Shown piece after piece: positions 50,367-61,953 of a stretch of 64,000 nt of DNA. The position numbers and the translations under genes were made by a program. The notes beneath the pieces are model-generated. The model saw only the letters and a list, made by a program, of their open reading frames with translations. It was not told the origin of the DNA and did no database searches. The first letter of the stretch is position 1, and each line of letters opens with the position of its first letter. This DNA is from Actinomortierella ambigua (lineage: Eukaryota; Mortierellomycota; Mortierellomycetes; Mortierellales; Mortierellaceae), in contig JAAAJB010000044.1 in NCBI GenBank assembly GCA_016098155.1, positions 38,547 to 102,546 of the forward strand. Reading direction: 5' to 3'.

Positions 50367-51311
50367 TTAAGCGTCTGAATGTTGGGTATATATGTGTGGT
50401 TCATACGTGAGGTGAACTTCGGAATACATTAAAAAAAAATAAAGAAGCTGTGACGGAGTGAAGCTACTCAGATAGTCCGAATATGAGCATGTTTGGCGTT
50501 GGTCGTTTGACATAAGGGCACACAAAACATGTGCAAAGCTGACGTTTTTGAGCCCATCTTTGGGGTCGAGATCTTGGTGGCGAGAGGCAGGCGGGATCTA
50601 CCACTGTCTTTTATGGCACGTGGGCGATAGGTGAGAGGGCGAGCTCAAGATGCATGCCCAACTTGACACTTGTACGGACCTCTGTGCCGAGTAGCTGAAG
50701 CAGCAGAAGAGACTCTTTGACTTGAAACTCAGCCTCTGGAAGGGTACAAGCTCTCGTGAGTCTTATCTTTTGGGTCGTGGCTTGATTCTCCGCCAGTTTC
50801 CCCGCAACCAGAGTGGTTCAACCGTCTCAGTCATTTAGTCTTCTACTACGAAGGAGTGAAACGGGCAAGATCGAAAAAGGAAACAGGCGCAAGGTTTTGT
50901 GCGGAGTAACCGCACTGCTATAGGGGGGAACAGGAACGAGAAACAAAAACAACAAAGAAAAAAAATCAAGGCTCCCTCCTTCCAAGACAATAAATACCCT
51001 CCAGTCCTCTGCTTTTCGCCCTTTCTCCTACCCTTTTTCTTCCCATCTGCCAATCCCCCCTTCCGTTGGGTGAATCTGTGCAACCACTAGCTCGTTACTT
51101 TCCACTTGAACGGAATCCCAAGGCTCTTCTAGCACCTGTTCGATCGTTGGATTGCAAGCTGACCACAATCTCCTACACCTTCAGCTAGTATTTTTTTTTA
51201 TATTTTCCCTAAAAGTTTGTCAGATACCCCCTCCCTACTGCCTTCAGTTGTATTTTTTTTTCTACCCTTCAGATACCCTTTTCTTCTCACACCTTCCTCT
51301 CCTGCAAGGAC
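50367..51311. other. Spacer upstream of the permease gene
   Basis: No gene is seen. The last 250 bases are pyrimidine-rich and are probably the permease leader. Confidence 0.6.
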
Positions 51312-53530
51312 ATGAGCGCACCAACCACTGTTGCTCCGGGCCCTGTCCCAGCTCCCGCCTACGAGATCCATGCCGAGGCGACCGAGAAAGAGGCGGCGAC
51401 CAGCAGCTCGTCGACCATCCACGACCGCTTCAAGGCTGATGACGAGGCCGAGATGGATCTGTCGCATACCACCGGCCGCTTCCCTTCGTGGCACGACTTG
51501 AAGCACGATCTCTTCTCTCGTGACGGTTGGCTCGGTGACTATGACTATGGCTTCCTGTGCATGCCCACCATTCCTTGCCTGACTCGCAAAACCGACCGTC
51601 AACCCCCCTTCTTTGGCTTGAAGACCAAGCTGCCAATTCTCCTGGCCATTGTCATGGGTAGCGTGCTCTTTTCTCTCTTTGGATCGACATACATTACTGC
51701 CTGAAGAAGGGAAAAAATAATAGCTAGGAAACTAACCGACAACTGGTTTTTTTTTTCTTTCTTTGCGACTTTACATGACGATAGGCTTCCAGCATGCTCT
51801 TGCAATGATTGCTGGTGTTGTGACACCGGTGCTGATCATGTCTGGTGCCGGAACGGGCAATATGAACCTTGATCCCGAGACCCGCTCCTACATGTTGTCA
51901 GCGTCTCTTATTTCGTCCGGTATTTTGTCCATTGTGCAAATCACTCGGTTCCGACTCTTTGGCACCCGGTACTACCTTGGCGCTGGCTTGCTCTCTGTTG
52001 TAGGCACAAGCTTCAACTTTGTGCCCGTTCTTCAGGTAATTCTCCCCTTCTTCTTTCCAGTCACGTTTCATGTGATGGATGGTAGAGAGAGCGTATAGGC
52101 ACCCTCAAAGTTGCCAGACGTTGCTTGGTTTTTTCCAAGGACAAAACAAAACAAACAAAAAATGTGCTCACACGAACCCCCCCCCTCTCTTTTTAAACTT
52201 TTAAAACATTTAGGCTATGGTGACTCGGATGTATCTCACTGGTGAATGTCCCTCCCACATGGAGGGTAACACGGTCGTCCAGGATCCATGCCCGCAAGCC
52301 TGGGGTGCCTTCCTCGGCACCTGCATGGCATGCTCGGTGATCGAGATCGCACTGTCGTTCCTTCCCCCTCGTGTGATGAAGAAGCTGTTCCCCCCTGTTG
52401 TCACGGGCGTCACGGTCTTTTTGATTGGTGCCAAGCTCATTGGTGCAGGTCTTCTCTCGTGGGGTGGTGGAAGCGGCCCTTGTTCCGCCATGCCCAAGGA
52501 GGGATTCTTCTCCGTCTGTCCCAACGTTGGGGCCCCCAATGCTGCTCCTTGGGGCTCGCCTCAATGGATTGGTCTCGGATTCCTTGTGTTTATGACCATC
52601 ATGTTTGTTGAGTTCTTTGGCTCGCCATTCATGCGCAACGCCCAAGTGGTTATCGGCCTGGTGGTTGGTTTGGTCGTCTCGGCCGCGGCCGGCTACACTG
52701 ATTCGTCCAGCCTGGATGCTGCCCCAACAGTGACGTTCCTGTGGGTCAAGAACTTTAGCACATTCCCACTCTCCATCTACGCACCGGCGATTATCCCATT
52801 ATTGATCACGTACGTGCTCACGATGGTCGAGGCCATCGGCGATCTCACAGCCTCGTGCGAGGTGTCGCGCGTAGCCGTAGAAGGGCGCGAGTTTGAGTCG
52901 CGTGTCCAGGGCGGCGTTCTGGCGGATGGTCTGGCCGGTTTCCTGTCGGCGGTGATGACCAACTCTCCCATGTCGCTCTTTGCACAGAACAACGGCATCA
53001 TTGCCTTGACCAGGTGTGCGAACCAATCGGCTGGATACATGTGCTGTGCCTTCTTGATCCTCATGGGCATCTTTGCCAAGTTTGGCGCTCTTTTCCTCCT
53101 CATCCCCGAGGCTGCCCTCGGCGGTATGACCACCTTCCTCTTCGCTAACGTCGCCTCGAGCGGCATCCGCATCCTCGCCTACCTCAAGTGGTCCAGACGT
53201 GATCGTTTCATTGTCTCGAGCGCCATCTCCCTTGGCCTCGGTGTTTCCCTGATCCCAGGTGCTTTGAGTCACTTTATCACGTATACGGGCTCTTCGCCCG
53301 TCATCTCGAGCTTGGTCGACTCGGCCAACATCATTCTCTCGACGGGCTTCTGCCTCGGCACCTTGATTGCCATGGCCCTGAACCTGTTGTTGCCCAGCGA
53401 TATCCCTGAGGTAGAGGAGCAAAAGGCTGCCGAGGGCGTTCGCCAAGCCGACAGTAAGATGGCCGCCAAGGTCGCGGCGGAGATGGAGGAAGCTGAGAAA
53501 GGCGACAAGGCTGATCTCAAGCACTTGTAG
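51312..53530 (+). CDS. Purine/nucleobase permease (NAT/NCS2 family)
   Basis: Three exons (51312-51657, 51785-52035, 52214-53530) give 637 residues. A cytosolic N-terminal tail precedes multiple hydrophobic segments (A-I-V-M-G-F-Q-H-A-L-A-M-I-A-G opens the core). The Q-H pair in the first core helix and the signature Q-N-N-G-I-I-A-L-T-R match nucleobase-ascorbate transporters such as fungal UapA/UapC. These import xanthine, uric acid or related bases with H+ across the plasma membrane. The tail is charged (E-E-Q-K-A-A-E ... D-L-K-H-L), as in fungal members with trafficking signals. Transport family is secure; the exact base is not readable from sequence. Confidence 0.93.
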
Positions 53531-54076
53531 AGGTTTTTTTTTTTTATCAAATAGAGTATCGTCATATGTTTCATTATTATCATATTTTTTTAATTGCAAG
53601 CATGGATGACGCAAGGTTGAGGGTATTTCAAACAAGGTTGTGTGTTAGGCCACACAAGTTCTTCCTGGAGAACAAGCTTACCTTAAGCCAAAAGTAGACT
53701 GGATCAATGTGTGAGGTCTAAGAAACATGTCTGTGCCACCGAGACAATGGCTCCAATAATGGAAGGTGAATTGGCCAAATGGACGTGTCTATGACACAAC
53801 AAAGCAGAGCAAGCCTCACGATGACCACACCCCAGACCCCATCAAGGAGGCCCCCCTCTCAGAGCTGTCCGTCCCTTACATGGTGTCACCACCCTTACAC
53901 GCACCCGACAACGCGATACAGATTTCTATTTAAGCACTAGTCCTGTGCGCAAGAGACTCTATTTTCTTTTGACCAACTTCCCCTCCTTGAAATCTTCATT
54001 CAATTTTCACACTCCCCTCAACCCCCCCTCATCAAGTTTTTTCCTTCCCACTTCGCGGCTCTCTTTCCCCTTCAAC
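53531..54076. other. Spacer and promoter of the small membrane protein gene
   Basis: No gene is seen. A TATTTAA box at 53927-53933 lies about 145 bp upstream of the next ATG, with a CT-rich leader between them. Confidence 0.55.
53927..53933 (+). promoter_or_regulatory. TATA-like element
   Basis: TATTTAA, with pyrimidine-rich sequence between it and the ATG at 54077. Confidence 0.4.
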
Positions 54077-54461
54077 ATGTGTGGTACTATCGGTATGACT
54101 GCCAATGGCCTATAGCCAGTTATTGTCCCATCCCTCTTGATAACTCCTGTAGACGTTGTTCAACTCCTCTAGTGCTTTGAAAAGTGAACCAGCGAAAGTG
54201 CGATATGTACTTTGCTAACATTTCTCTCTTCCTCCTTAATTGTCATGCTCCTCATTAGAACTGGTGGCATGGGACGGTCTCATCGTTGTGGGCATCATTT
54301 TGCTCGTCCTGTACATTCTCTCCCTCGTTGACATCATCCACATCCAGACCGCAGGACTCAAGCACCTGTTCCTTGTCTTCCTCATCATCTTTCTCATTGC
54401 ATGGATTTTCATGAGATGCTGCTATGGACGTCGCCGCCGTCGTGGTGGTGTCGTGGTTTAA
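54077..54461 (+). CDS. Small two-helix membrane protein (72 residues)
   Basis: Exon 1 (54077-54092) codes only M-C-G-T-I plus one base. Exon 2 (54259-54461) completes it, with a GTATGA donor and an ATTAG acceptor. The protein has two hydrophobic segments (about 13-31, I-V-V-G-I-I-L-L-V-L-Y-I-L, and 42-57, L-F-L-V-F-L-I-I-F-L-I-A-W-I-F). It ends in R-C-C-Y-G-R-R-R-R-R-G-G-V-V-V. The basic tail after the last helix suggests a cytosolic C-terminus, and the membrane-proximal Cys pair could be acylated. Small proteolipid-like proteins of this size exist in fungi, but I cannot equate it with one of them. A TATA-like box, CT-rich leader and clean splice sites support it as a real gene. Confidence 0.65.
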
Positions 54462-55435
54462 ACAATGAAACGCAGGAGTGCCGACGGCATTCACAGCGTC
54501 CCTCGCAGTGGCTCAACACGCGCTCTCTACATGGAGCAAAACACTCCATACTCCCCACCCTTTTCTATCCTGTAGTTCATAATATCCAATGATAAACAAT
54601 GTAATTGTCGCGTTTGCATCGTGTGACCTTGCGTAGGTGGAATGGATATCGATACTATGACGTTTCTCGCCCGTCCCTCTGCAAGGCAGCGGGTACAAAT
54701 ACCTCATCTGATCCCGACAAAACAAAGGTCATGGAGTAATCATTGTGTTCACACGAACTAGGTTTTGAGGTGGTCACTAAAAATGGCATTTGTTGGTCAT
54801 GGTTCGATAATGATTTTCATTATTGTAGTCTACCGGTTTTCAAATTTTGGGGAGGTGCTAACGTTCTACATAGAGTCAACAGTCATCTCTATTAGGGGTC
54901 CATGAGCGTGGTCGGTTGCCTTCGATATCAGGGGACAGAGATAGAGAGAAATAAATAAAGAGAGGTAAAGAGAGAGAGAAAAGCGTAGAAAGGAAAGAAC
55001 AGAGGATTGGGGAGGGGTACTAGCCGGCTGGCTGCATACTTGATAAGGGGGTGGATGCAGTAGTGCCTTATTTCTTCCCGCTAGAAAGTGCCCATCGCCG
55101 TTGTGCCCCTCTGAAGTCCTCTTTCCCACTCCCCAAGTACACTACTCCACCCTTACGACGTTGTTTTTGCCACACCCCTCGGCTGTTTTTTTTGTGCACA
55201 GAAGAAGTCGTTATGCAGGTCTTGGGAAATGGTCTGACTATATGCTTGGTGGCTGGTCTCACTGGACCCCTTTAAAAAGGATCTTTTTTTTTGGCTCCCC
55301 AAACCCGTTTCTCTCACTTTCACTCCTAAACCTTCACGGTTTCAAAGCCCCCTCCTCCCTTTGCCAGCCCCCTTCTTTCGCCTCCTCTAGAAAGCCTCTC
55401 ATTTTTTATTTCTTGGGAACTTATTTACATATACC
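54462..55435. other. Spacer upstream of trehalase gene
   Basis: No gene is seen. A TTTAAAAAG element near 55271 and a CT-rich stretch precede the trehalase ATG and are plausible core-promoter features. Confidence 0.55.
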
Positions 55436-58031
55436 ATGCGGCTTTCACTTCTTAGCCTTGCTCTGCTAGCGACAGGGGCACTAGCTAAGGATGATCCCTC
55501 GACCTTGCCAAAGGTCTGGCCCCGCTGCGACTCCCCCATATATTGCTACGGCGACTTGCTCAAGGCTGTCCAGCTGAGTGAGATCTTCCCTGACAGCAAG
55601 ACCTTTGTAGACATGCCGACCAAAGTACCGCGAGACAAGGTGCTCGAGGCCTGGTCAAAGTTACAGGCAGCTCATCCTGGCGGTGATGCTATCTCCAAGG
55701 CGGACCTAAAGACATTCGTCAATGATCATTTCCACCCAGCAGGCACTGAAGTCGTCCCAGGCGAACTACCAGACTTTGTCCAGGAACCCACCTTCCTCAA
55801 CGATATCAAGGACCCCATTATGCGAGGCTTTGCTCAGCACCTCAACGCCTTTTGGCCCAACCTGACCAAACGAGTCGACCTCTCGACCATCTGTTCCGAC
55901 TGTGAGACGACCCTGATTGTCCCCAAGCACGATTTCATCGTCCCTGGAGGCCGTTTCCGTGAATTCTATTACTGGTAAGCCTTCTCCCAGCCTCCTCTTT
56001 CTCCTCTCTCCATAACGCGGTTTGTTTATGTTTGGCTGTACCTCTTGGTGAAGAGGGCTGCGTGCATTAGCGTAGATTTAGTAGTCACTTCTGTTGCTAA
56101 CACAGGGAGAGGGCTTTTTTGATGATCGTCTATCCTTTATAGGGACACCTACTTTACCTTTCAAGGGATGCTCTTGAGTGGACTGTACAATACATCGCGA
56201 AACATGCTGGAGGACTTCTTCGAGCAAGTACGGACCCTGGGCTTTATCCGTAAGTACTGCCATGCTTATCTGCTGCCCCGTGGGAATGAGGGAAATGGCT
56301 ACTGCTCTTAGTCGGGAATCGATTTTAGTACCCGAAAGAACATGCCACAGCTGCTTGTGCCACGTAGTGACGCTAGCAGGAGTACCAACACTATGACCCC
56401 TATTTCTCCTTCTTTGTCTTTAGCCAACGGTGCTCGTGTGTACTATAAAAACCGCTCACAACCTCCGTTCCTAGTTCAGGTAGCGAGCGACACAATTTCA
56501 ATGTGGTCCATGACTTCTCCCCTCCGTTCTTGGACCTAATGCTCCCATACCTCCCCCCCTTTATCATATCTTCCGATAGATGGTCAAGTCATACATTGAA
56601 TTTACAAAGGACGAATCGATCCTGAAGGATGGCCTGGCGTTGATGGACCGCGAATGGAACTTCTTCCATGCCAACACGACCATCAAGGTAAAGGATCCAA
56701 AGAGCAGCAAGACGTACATCGTCAACCGCTACGATGTCATCAACGACCAGCCACGACCCGAGGGTTACTACCCAGACTATCATACCGTCGAACCATCCGG
56801 TCTGAGCCCCAAGGGCAAGGCGCAGCTCTATGCCGAACTTGCCTCGGGCGCCGAGTCGGGTCTCGACTACACGGCGCGTTGGCTGAACCAGCGCGACCAC
56901 CTCAACAAGTCGGACCCGGCGAGCATCCTCCGCTCTCTGGCCGTCGAGAGCTACATTCCTGTCGACCTTAACGCACTCCTCTACATGAATGAGCGCCAGC
57001 TCGCCGAATGGCACAGCGCTAGTGGCAACCACGACATGGCTGAGCACTATGACCGAGCCGCGGACGCGCGCCACGAGGCCATTCTTGCGTTGCTGTGGAA
57101 CGCCGACCTGGCCGAGTTTCGCGACTTTAATCTGACCTCGCGCGCACATTCAGAGGTCTGGTGCGTGACCAACTATTGGCCCTTCTGGGCCCGGATCTAC
57201 CCAGAGCAAGTCTTGGACAAACCCAAAGAGTGGATCCCACGCCTTTTCAAGCCCATTCGCCACTTGCTTGATCGTTACCCGGGTGCGATCCCGACAACCG
57301 AACTCGACACTTCGTTACAATGGGATTTCCCCAATGCCTGGCCTCCGCTGACCCATGCGCTCGCGCAAGCAGTTCTCACTGTCTACGATGATTTCGTCCT
57401 AAGCAAGAAGAAGCCCGGAAAAGAACATCATCAAGATTCTCGGGAAAAGAGATCGGACGAGGACATCTCCCACTCAGAGCGGATCCAACGCCGTCGCAAC
57501 GACCGCCGCCATCTCCAATCCATCCGTCATTCGCGCATCTACCGGCGCGACACGTCTGATCAGGATCACGATCCCAGCACCGAGGAAGAAGATGCCGTCC
57601 CTGAAGCAGCAGCAGTAGCCTCGCATTCCTCGGCCATTGGCATCACACGCCCCACCAACATCCGATCCCCCAAGGTTAGCAACGACCCGTACGGCCTGTA
57701 CACGATGACACGGGACATTGCGTCGCACTACATGGCGTCGGCGGCATGTGGCTGGTACACGACAGGCGGGTCTGTGAATGGGCTGTTGAGCAGGCTGCCC
57801 AACGTGACGGATACGGGCCACATGTTTGAAAAATTCGACGCGACCGTGTTGGGCGCAGGCGGGCATGGCGGCGAGTACGAGGTCCAGGCTGGGTTTGGAT
57901 GGACGAATGGCGTGGCGATGTGGCTCCTGTTTCAGTTTGGCGACGAGCTGGCCTGGCCTGAGAATTGCCCACAGGTCGCTGCAAGTGGAGGACAGCATCA
58001 GCAGGAGAAGAGACGGCTTTTCTGGCGATGA
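55436..58031 (+). CDS. Secreted trehalase (GH37)
   Basis: Four exons (55436-55974, 56143-56249, 56424-56479, 56580-58031) give 717 residues. It hydrolyses trehalose to two glucose. Residues 1-17 are a signal peptide (M-R-L-S-L-L-S-L-A-L-L). Trehalase signature 1, P-G-G-R-F-R-E-F-Y-Y-W-D-T-Y-F, starts at about 170 and is split by intron 1. Signature 2, Q-W-D-F-P-N-A-W-P-P, is at about 481-490. The catalytic-Asp motif G-A-E-S-G-L-D-Y-T-A-R-W (Asp about 330) and the Gly-rich G-A-G-G-H-G-G-E-Y-E-V-Q are also present. An insertion of some 80 residues (about 515-595), Arg/His then Asp/Glu-rich, separates signature 2 from the last catalytic block. No Ca-binding or cAMP-kinase N-terminal domain of neutral trehalases is present, so an extracellular or vacuolar acid-type role is inferred. 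Confidence 0.94.
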
Positions 58032-58912
58032 AGGTTTTGATACGGATGCCCTCTTCCCCTCGCCTCCCCCCCCCATCCTCATCCTTCTACCCACTTACCC
58101 CCTCTCCTTCCCCATCTCGTATTGTCCTAATCCAGATATGTACGAAATTAAAGATATGGGTCGCCTCTTCGTCCCTCACACTCTCTCCATCGTGACCGCA
58201 TATCAAATGAGTGCTACATGTTGTGCATGACAAGAGTAGATATATGTCTTGAATATCAGAAATAGATATCTGGCGTCACTGGAGAGGGACATTGTCCTCA
58301 TGCACACTCTCCCGGCAAAAAGATAAAAAGTAACGGACGACGCCTCTTCCTATTACCTTCACAAGACAGCGCCCTATCAAGCTCCATCAATTCGCGTCAT
58401 GCTCAACTCATTGGTGAGACGCAGGATATCCCTCTCGTCCCAGTTCAGCCCAGGATATTTCTCCGCGCTCGGGCGGTTTGCCATGGGAAAAAGTAGACGT
58501 GAGGTAGCCGTTGGATTGGGCGGCCTGTCCTATGTCACATTTGTTTGGTGTAACCCAGACATGTCCCTCATCCGCAACTGTTTTTTTATGGTTTGGGCTG
58601 AGCTTAGATATTTGCATGGTCCCTCTCTCCTCTGTTTTTGCTCTTCAACTTACTCTTTCCTTACCTTTTTCCAGATCAAGCACTTGCTGAGAAGTGCTGG
58701 TGACATACCAGCACATACATGTCCGAGGATGATTTGTGGCAATGACAAGGGAGGGCGGGGCATTGACGGTTGATGGTGGGCGGGGTCCATCCTCCTAGAG
58801 AGCTGAAAGATAGTGGCCAGCTCGCGACGTGCGATACTGACTCTCCTAAATTACTGCTATTATTGGATTGCGATGCCGAATAACATGAAGGCTAGAGCCC
58901 TATTATTCGACA
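58032..58912. other. Spacer between trehalase and the palindrome
   Basis: A short open frame at 58399-58773 has no supporting features. A perfect 8-bp-stem hairpin lies at 58694-58714. No gene is supported. Confidence 0.5.
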
Positions 58913-58913
58913 T

Positions 58914-59267
58914 CGCTGGGGACTCTATCCGCTCGACCACCATCAAGCTCCGACGCGATTGTCGACATATATCCAGCGATTAGCATCCCCAAGTTCTACG
59001 AGGCCGAGCACCCCCCGTCCTGGAGCACGCTGAAGTCACTGTCCCTAACCATGCTGCTTGACATGGTAAGGGACAGTGACCAGCGTGCTCCAGGACGGGG
59101 GTGCTCGGTAGTCCATGCCTTCGGTGTGGTGGAAACCCTGCAAGTCGAAGACATCGTGGTCCTTGGGGAGCTCGGCCTCGTAGAACTTGGGGATGCTAAT
59201 CGCTGGATATATGTCGACAATCGCGTCGTAGAGCTTGATGGTGGTCGAGTGGATAGAGTCCCCAGCG
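58914..59267. repeat. Large imperfect palindrome built from a gene fragment
   Basis: Bases 58914-59054 match the reverse complement of 59062-59267, with the centre near 59058 (stem GTCCCT..ACCATG, loop of about 8). The right arm is about 66 bp longer. The left arm lacks the segment lying between two CCGAG repeats of the right arm, as expected from a microhomology deletion. It also carries a few 1-2 base indels. Confidence 0.9.
59050..59267 (-). pseudogene. Gene fragment in the right palindrome arm
   Basis: Read leftwards, the right arm keeps an open frame containing A-G-D-S-I-H-S-T-T-I-K-L-Y-D, then I-P-K-F-Y-E-A-E-L-P, then G-F-H-H-T-E-G-M-D-Y. This looks like genuine protein but I cannot name the family. 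It lacks a start codon and a complete domain here. The left arm reads the same opening from an ATG at about 58885 (M-K-A-R-A-L-L-F-D-I-A-G-D-S-I) but frameshifts and stops. Confidence 0.5.
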
Positions 59268-60045
59268 AGGGAAGAATAATGACAGCATAAAAGCTGGGAA
59301 TATCGAAGGAGAGAATAAAATGGAGTCTATAGATGTCTAGTCAACGAAATGTAATGTGTATTTTTCTATTGGATAAAAGGTAGACGAACGAAAATGTTAT
59401 GACAACGCGTATTGAGACTGAAGTAATGTACACTACAGTGCGGCGGATAAGGTAGGTGCACCCTTTAGCGTATCATGAGCGCCTACCACTCCTCGTGCAC
59501 AATGTGCCCCATGGTGATGCATGTCTCGGAAAGGCCCGCCTTGGATGCAGGCGAGAAAAAAAATCTAGCGTCGCGAATCAATGATCGAATACTGCTATGA
59601 GGGTAGAATGTTGGCAGCAAAGAGAGTTGCCTGATCTTTACAGTGTACCAATAGTATTCCACTCGACTCTGTGATGTTCCAGCCTAGTCCAGGCTCCATT
59701 TAGTCCATACTTTTTTTTCCCCACGCCCAAAAAAAAAAAAAAAAAAAAAATTGATTAGGGGTCGGAACATAATTCCAGTCCTATGGTTTCGCTAAACCCT
59801 ACGTCCAACGGTCGCATGCAGAGTTATGCACAAGCTAGTACATCTATGAATACTGCAGTCGTTTGTGGCCCAAACAACAACCACGGCGTGTTTTGTGCTC
59901 CTTTCGCCCATCTAATTTCGCGCCAGCCCATGGCTGAGAGGCAACCGTAGCTCATGCGGCTCGGGTTGAGCGCAGTTGATCCCATCATCTGTAGCTTCAC
60001 TTGTGACAACCATGCGAGTGCTAGGTACATTCGAAACAAAAAAAA
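59268..60045. other. Spacer between palindrome and the Cys-rich repeats
   Basis: No gene is seen. A poly-A run sits near 59730-59750. Confidence 0.6.
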
Positions 60046-60075
60046 GAATAGCTCTAGGTGTCCACTTCATGGCGG

Positions 60076-60083
60076 TATAAAAA
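60076..60083 (+). promoter_or_regulatory. TATA box of Cys-rich gene 1
   Basis: TATAAAAA, preceded by a CTTCATGG-GG motif conserved in the second copy. Confidence 0.65.
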
Positions 60084-60198
60084 GAGGATGTTTTCGCAAA
60101 ATCTCTAGCAACACTTCACCACACATACGCTCTATTCAAACAAGAAACACCTGCCTACAAACCCTCAAGTACCCTACACTCCATCCACCACTTTGTAG

Positions 60199-60306
60199 GT
60201 ATATCCTGATCGAGGTTTACCACGCGACTATGCTACCTACCAGTATTGATACACAAACTGATTCATTCTGCATCACCATATTATATAAAAAACAAAAACA
60301 AATTAG
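60199..60306 (+). other. Predicted 5'-leader intron of Cys-rich gene 1
   Basis: A GTATAT donor after TTTGTAG and an AATTAG acceptor lie 14 bp before the signal-peptide ATG. The length of 108 nt and both ends are identical in the second copy (61954-62061). It contains an in-frame upstream ATG at 60230. Confidence 0.5.
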
Positions 60307-60319
60307 GAAAAACATCGCC

Positions 60320-60631
60320 ATGTACGCCTCGATTCTCAAGCTCGCTTTGGTCGCCTCCATGGGTCTGGTAGCCTCGGCTGCATCTTTGCCCAAGGGTTTG
60401 ACCCCAATGTCTCCTGAGGGAGAATTCAGTGCCAAGGGCTGCTACCCCGATAGCTACAACGGAGAGTGCACTGATAGCGGCTATTGCTGGGCCGCCTGCG
60501 ATGCCAAGGGAAACTGGGCCTGGTTGATTTACAAGTCCAACAACAAGTATGCTGGATGTGGATCGAACAAGGATTGCTCTGACGGCCTTTCTAACGGATC
60601 AATGCTCAGGTGGAACTGCGGTGGCTGCTAG
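60320..60631 (+). CDS. Small secreted 8-Cys protein, copy 1
   Basis: 103 residues. Residues 1-20 form a signal peptide (M-Y-A-S-I-L-K-L-A-L-V-A-S-M-G), followed by a short Pro/Ser linker. The mature domain has eight cysteines spaced C-x8-C-x5-C-x3-C-x19-C-x5-C-x13-C-x2-C, starting G-C-Y-P and ending N-C-G-G-C, with a conserved G-N-W-A-W-L-I-Y core. Four disulphides are likely. Small secreted Cys-rich proteins act as effectors, antimicrobial proteins, lectins or wall proteins, but I recognise no known family. The start is chosen at the signal-peptide Met. A frame-continuous ATG 90 bases upstream (60230) would bury the signal peptide and lies inside a predicted leader intron. TATA box and AATAAA are both present. 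Confidence 0.88.
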   Translation: MYASILKLALVASMGLVASAASLPKGLTPMSPEGEFSAKGCYPDSYNGECTDSGYCWAACDAKGNWAWLIYKSNNKYAGCGSNKDCSDGLSNGSMLRWNCGGC

Positions 60632-60813
60632 GAAAAGCCATCGACAACAGGCTCTTTATTCGGCCCAAACCTTCTCCTTCTCCTACTGCAACACGACCAC
60701 AAACGCTTTGCGGCCGGAGCGGAGGTAGCTTCTCTCCACCTTCCTTTGGAGTCGTTCGGTGTCACCCTCGAGCACAAAGATTTTGATTTATCTCGCCCCC
60801 TTTCCCCGCCATC

Positions 60814-60819
60814 AATAAA
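60814..60819 (+). terminator. AATAAA poly(A) signal, Cys-rich gene 1
   Basis: Canonical hexamer about 180 bp after the stop, conserved in copy 2. Confidence 0.6.
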
Positions 60820-60870
60820 TATGCTTGATAAGAATGAAACCATTGCATTCATGTCGCGCTTCTCGATAGG

Positions 60871-61803
60871 ATAGGATGCAACAACTATATTGATCTTTAA
60901 TTTTTTTTGTGAAAAAGAGTATCAATGGGAGGCCTTTCACATTGTGGTTTCTGGCACTCTCCGATTTCGAGCCAACGAACTATAGAATTCAGTACGCTCA
61001 GTTGCACAACCCCTATCGACAAAGCTTCATAGGAATAATCACAACATGATGCCAAAAAAACAAGAATATGTTGCATCTATACAGTATGTATACCGTATGA
61101 ATGTCGTTGTCGGGTCAGCCCTTTGTAGCCATGGGTTCACCCTGTTGGGAATACAACTGGAGCATACATAAAATTTACCCGTTTTATTGTTCGCAATAGT
61201 TATTCCAGCAAAAACATATGGTCACAAGCGCGAATAAGAGTTGCTGCATTGCGATAAAACATCAAAACAGATATAAACGGCAAAAAGTTATCGGCTGACT
61301 CTTGCCATGCCCACGAGGTGTCTTAGAAATGTGTGTTGTATGTTTGTGAGCTCACACATGCACGCTCCATGTTTGTGTCCACCCGCCTACCTAATTTGAG
61401 TTGAGGAATCTCACCAGAGTTGCGGATCCTAGGGTCCCAGAGGCTTGTCTGGGTAGATCTTGTCGTATTTGTCGCCTGACCGACATGATTTATTGAGAAT
61501 ACATGCTCCTGCCGTTTCTTTTTTTTTTGGGTAAACCTGGATAGCTACCTATTGAGGTGGTTTGAGTTTAGTTTGAGGTGGAGAGGCCATGAAACCGACC
61601 TCGTAGACAAATCGCGTACACAAAAGTCGATATGCTCTTGCTTGAAAGCTGGCTTCGATCCATGCTACACACTTGACGAAACAAGTATCTTAATCGCGTA
61701 CCTTTTTGGGACTGCACGTGAGATACATAGAATCTACATGGTCTCACATAAATGTAAGATATCCTAAGCCCACAATGGTCAACGTTGTTCCTTGAAACGG
61801 TAC
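60871..61803. other. Unique spacer between the two tandem units
   Basis: About 0.93 kb, AT-richer than the flanks. No gene is supported; the short open frame near 61552-61767 has no distinguishing features. Confidence 0.6.
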
Positions 61804-61833
61804 GAATAACTCGATGTGTCCGCTTCATGGTGG

Positions 61834-61840
61834 TATAAAA
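61834..61840 (+). promoter_or_regulatory. TATA box of Cys-rich gene 2
   Basis: TATAAAA at the position equivalent to copy 1. Confidence 0.65.
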
Positions 61841-61953
61841 GAGGATGTTTTTTTTGCATCTAGCAACACTCCACCACCACACACGCTCTTCTAAAGCAAA
61901 AACACCTGCCTACAAGCACTCAAGCATCATACACTCCATCCACCACTTTGTAG

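Larger units (their letters stand above)
60046..60870 (+). repeat. Tandem duplication, unit 1
   Basis: This segment is closely similar to 61804-62625 from upstream of the TATA box, through the Cys-rich gene, to beyond its poly(A) signal, with an offset of about 1.76 kb. The sequence between the two units is unrelated. Confidence 0.92.

Noticed and set aside
58399..58773. 124-residue + strand open frame
   Set aside because: No signal, domain, family pattern or splice structure. Composition is consistent with chance.
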